Shown here piece after piece: positions 5,016 through 5,570 of a DNA stretch of 5,570 nt (within the stretch, counting starts at the first letter, position 1; each line of letters starts with the position of its first letter). The position numbers and the translations under genes are program-made. This DNA comes from Candidatus Thalassarchaeaceae archaeon (GTDB taxonomy: Archaea; Thermoplasmatota; Poseidoniia; Poseidoniales; Thalassarchaeaceae), in the NCBI GenBank assembly GCA_029250425.1, contig JAQXFF010000291.1, forward strand, positions 1-5,570, written 5' to 3'. A model generated the notes under the pieces. The model was not told the DNA's origin, ran no database searches, and saw nothing but the letters and a program-made list of their open reading frames with translations.

Positions 5016-5570
5016 ATGGACCAAGGATTCATTTCGATTCCTGCAAACTTACCTCTCGTGGAAAAAGGTGGCCTACCACCATCGAAAAGCCATTTAATTC
5101 GTTGGTTATTGTTGGCATCCCAGGGCGAACATCAAGTCAAAATCCAAGGTGTTTCAGGTGCGGCCAAGGATGCATGTGCAATGCGTGATGCTTTGATTGC
5201 ATTGGGTGTCGTAATCAACATCGAAGAGGATATTTGGACCGTCCATGGAGTTGGCTCAAATGGGTTCAATATCCCAGAAGATGAACTCAATTTACACAAT
5301 TCAGGTACATCCCTAAGGTTGCTTTCCATTGCAATTACTCGAATTGGCGATTGGATAACCATCAATGGCGATTCAACTCTTGATGCCAGAATCGATCGAT
5401 ATTTCTGGACATCTTTGGGAATTGATGTGAACTTTGAGTCCGAAGTACGAAACTTGCCTATGAAAATCAAAGGCCCGATAACGATGAAAAAATTGCCACT
5501 AAATTGTGAAAAAACAAGCCAATATCTTTCGGCCATTACCCTATCCATGCCGTCGATGAAAAATGCTATT
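5016..5570 (+). CDS. aroA: 3-phosphoshikimate 1-carboxyvinyltransferase (EPSP synthase), N-terminal part
   Basis: EPSP synthase joins shikimate-3-phosphate with phosphoenolpyruvate in the pathway to chorismate and aromatic amino acids. The 185 visible codons run off the window without a stop; the family is about 430 aa long. Family motifs are LPPSKSHLIRWLLLAS (Lys24, Ser25 and Arg29 of the substrate site), NSGTSLRLL (95-103, with Arg101), IKGP (151-154) and EKTSQYLSAIT (165-175, Gln169). The usual R-x-R-P after the second domain strand is replaced by LDARIDRYF (122-130), so it is a somewhat divergent member. The start ATG 5016 has no SD. GTG 5004 in the same frame is an alternative. With no TATA box in the 37-nt gap, it may be read from the pilin transcript or from an unrecognised promoter. 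Confidence 0.93.
   Translation, partial: MDQGFISIPANLPLVEKGGLPPSKSHLIRWLLLASQGEHQVKIQGVSGAAKDACAMRDALIALGVVINIEEDIWTVHGVGSNGFNIPEDELNLHNSGTSLRLLSIAITRIGDWITINGDSTLDARIDRYFWTSLGIDVNFESEVRNLPMKIKGPITMKKLPLNCEKTSQYLSAITLSMPSMKNAI

Noticed and set aside
5132..5548. 138-residue minus-strand frame
   Set aside because: Antisense shadow of aroA, whose plus-strand translation has clear EPSP synthase motifs.

Overview
The window reads as a compact archaeal chromosome segment. It encodes a transcription factor B (TFB), the archaeal and eukaryotic ribosomal protein eL40, an archaeal-type pilin with a DUF1628/Pilin_N-like N-terminus, and archaeal-style TATA boxes about 25 bp before inferred transcription starts. 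Moderate GC, mixed leaderless and Shine-Dalgarno (SD) starts and the general look of the proteins suggest a marine Thermoplasmatota relative (Marine Group II, Poseidoniales). That placement is inference; no 16S gene is present.

Left part, minus strand (1-1356): a truncated N-terminus at the window edge (1-38) that resembles a secreted, pilin-like protein; a tRNA-Ala(TGC) with encoded CCA (142-217); and a TFB gene (247-1266) with a clear TATA box and SD just upstream. The TATA box lies inside the longest open frame, so the shorter TFB start is preferred.

Centre (1378-3382): a divergent spacer, then a plus-strand pair, purA (adenylosuccinate synthase, IMP to adenylosuccinate) and a small lysine-rich four-cysteine protein. 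These converge, 8 nt apart, on a minus-strand pair: a metallo-beta-lactamase-fold hydrolase and, 13 nt after its stop, a 41-residue tryptophan-rich membrane peptide with a strong SD.

Right part, plus strand (4130-5570): a divergent promoter region with a perfect 7-bp inverted repeat, a leaderless eL40 gene (48 aa), a type IV pilin-like protein whose start is preceded by a hairpin enclosing its SD-like sequence, and the first 185 codons of aroA (EPSP synthase), running off the end.

Most of this is housekeeping: basal transcription, translation, purine and aromatic amino acid synthesis, and one surface-appendage subunit. I see no defence island, mobile element, CRISPR array or clearly new multi-gene system. 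The points most worth a second look are the tryptophan-rich small membrane protein paired with a hydrolase that lacks two usual metal ligands, the hairpin over the pilin ribosome site, and the possible second pilin-like N-terminus at the left edge.
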